Shown one piece after another: positions 62,901-64,000 of a stretch of 64,000 nt of DNA. A program made the translations under genes and the position numbers. Numbering within the stretch: position 1 is the first letter of the stretch; each line of letters opens with the position of its first letter. Source of the DNA: Neckera pumila (Eukaryota > Streptophyta > Bryopsida > Hypnales > Neckeraceae); assembly GCA_963969595.1 (NCBI GenBank), contig OZ018409.1:30517282-30581281 (forward strand), given 5' to 3'. A model generated the notes under the pieces. It searched no databases. It was not told the origin of the DNA and saw only the letters and a program-made list of their open reading frames with translations.

Positions 62901-64000
62901 TGCAACGATTATTAACTTTTTTGTGTCGAATGCATCAAAGTCAATTGTTAATCTTATGAATTGTAGTCTTGTTCCACATTATGCACTTTGCTTTTCCCCC
63001 TTGAAGCTGTGAAGGCTTTAAGCCTTTTTTATTCTAGTTCACCTAGATCTTTCTGCAATCCTACTGATTTGAGAGTCTATGGCGCTTGTCGTGAAATTTG
63101 TATTTGGTTCATGATTTTCATAGAAGGCATGTTTTCTTATCAGCTTCTAGATCATCACTTCGGAGCTGCTATGCTAGCAGTGCAGCAGAAGCAGCTGGAG
63201 TCTGCAACACAACATGCCGCAGCTGTGACTGCAGCCCTGAATGCTGTTGTTGCCTATGCGGAGTGGGCTCCTGTCGTATCACTGGCTAACCATGGCCTCA
63301 TACAAGCGTGAGTCTTTCTCTCTTACCTTCCGCATTTCGTCTCAATCTTGTAGGCAGTTTTCAGTGGTATTTATCTGTTAAGTTCATTTGGTTCTGTAAT
63401 GGACTGCACCATGGTTTTGTCTTCATGAAAACAATTTTCGTATAGATTCCTGGGTTCATGGGATTGGAGGTTCAGACACACTTTTACCACACAGGTTCCA
63501 GAATGCAATTCGATTAGTTTTGCTTCTTGTGATGATTTTTGTCGATATTCTTGTTGAGCCCGTTGACATGTGAAAGTTGCCTTTTGCGCACTATTACAAT
63601 AAGGTTATCTTGTCTCGAACGATATGACCAATTAACAAAATTCTCTTTGAAAGAAGGATTTCGTCTTTTTTCGATTGGTTGTGGATCGTGACGATAGGTT
63701 TTGTTTGGCCATTCTGTCTGATGGAGTGTTGGTTTTTGTTACAGATGTGGCTTCTTGCTGAGTGCAGCAGAGTTCCAGATAAGCGCTTGCGAGGTATTTA
63801 AGCTTCTGGCAGCAAGGTACGGTGACCCTCCATACTGGAGATGAATATATTGCAACCTCATATACAAGTGACCAAAAGTATTCCTTCAAATGATTTTCTT
63901 CAAATTCTCCGCTTCTCTTGAACAAGGCACAAAATTAATGTGCATCACTTTATTGCAGGCGTAGGCCAGTTGATGAATCGGTTGGAGATTACGGCACTGC
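59939..64000 (+). CDS. HST: HASTY/exportin-5, N-terminal exons (cut by window end)
   Basis: Nine exons splice in phase: 59939-60058, 61517-61618, 61804-61947, 62153-62233, 62470-62539, 62776-62846, 63144-63307, 63745-63816 and 63959 to the window end, giving 288 residues. The reading matches the importin-beta N-terminal and Xpo1 regions of plant HASTY: LDFQSSSDARQQALAYLES, HMIRMRWDNLN, PWVLKSQVAALMAEVARRQG, RWLPEDVTIHNEDLDGERRR, LDHHFGAAM, AVVAYAEWAPVVSLANHGLI and ISACEVFKLLAARRRPVDES. Arabidopsis HASTY is a karyopherin of roughly 1,200 residues that acts at the nuclear pore and is needed for normal microRNA function, so about three quarters of the gene lies beyond the window. Intron 1 is long (about 1.46 kb). 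The start ATG has the expected short hydrophilic lead (MADQGGAA). Confidence 0.93.

Overview
The window is nuclear DNA from a land plant. It has short GT-AG introns, plant-type proteins (a plastid-type GNAT acetyltransferase, an RSZ-type SR splicing factor, HASTY/exportin-5, an A-type-looking cytochrome P450), telo-box motifs and plant-like MITEs (Stowaway-like CTCCCTC ends, CACTA-like ends). The unusual Dof-like protein and the pogo/Tigger gene would suit a non-seed plant, but the sequence alone does not settle the lineage. By eye, intergenic DNA is very AT-rich and repeat-filled, and the gene islands are richer in GC.

Layout. 1-5.9 kb: AT-rich, with a truncated Helitron-like copy and TTAA-flanked (piggyBac-like) elements. 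5.9-11.5 kb: a divergent pair, a single-exon protein with two tandem Dof-like zinc fingers (minus) and a five-exon FMN-split-barrel/DUF2470-like plastid protein (plus). 11.5-16.6 kb: AT-rich, no gene seen. 17.4-19.5 kb: RSZ22-type SR protein (minus) with a duplicated RRM exon that looks mutually exclusive. 20-35.7 kb: repeat territory with several MITE families, Helitron-like and TTAA elements, and an approximately 1.5 kb tandem duplication whose second copy carries a TTAA element. 36.4-39.8 kb: decayed cytochrome P450 split by a Helitron-like insertion. 40.2-48.2 kb: an (AAAAC)n/(AAAC)n-expanded Helitron copy, 154-bp and 69-bp tandem arrays, a GNAT-fold pseudogene with one in-frame TGA, and more MITEs. 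48.5-55.3 kb: a second divergent pair, a nine-exon GNAT acetyltransferase with a 7-nt microexon (minus) and a pogo/Tigger-derived DDE protein (plus) with an apparently lost third catalytic Asp and in-phase upstream exons. 55.5-59.4 kb: repeats. 59.9-64 kb: first nine exons of HASTY, cut by the window end.

The live genes are unrelated housekeeping or regulatory loci and form no operon-like system: RNA splicing (RSZ), small-RNA/RNA export (HST), plastid protein acetylation (GNAT), a plastid FMN-fold protein and two putative DNA-binding proteins. The strongest candidates for something undescribed are the mutually exclusive RRM exons of the RSZ gene, the tandem Dof-like protein, and the possibly domesticated Tigger gene. 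Exon boundaries were derived by hand from GT/AG sites and reading-phase continuity, with no transcript data.
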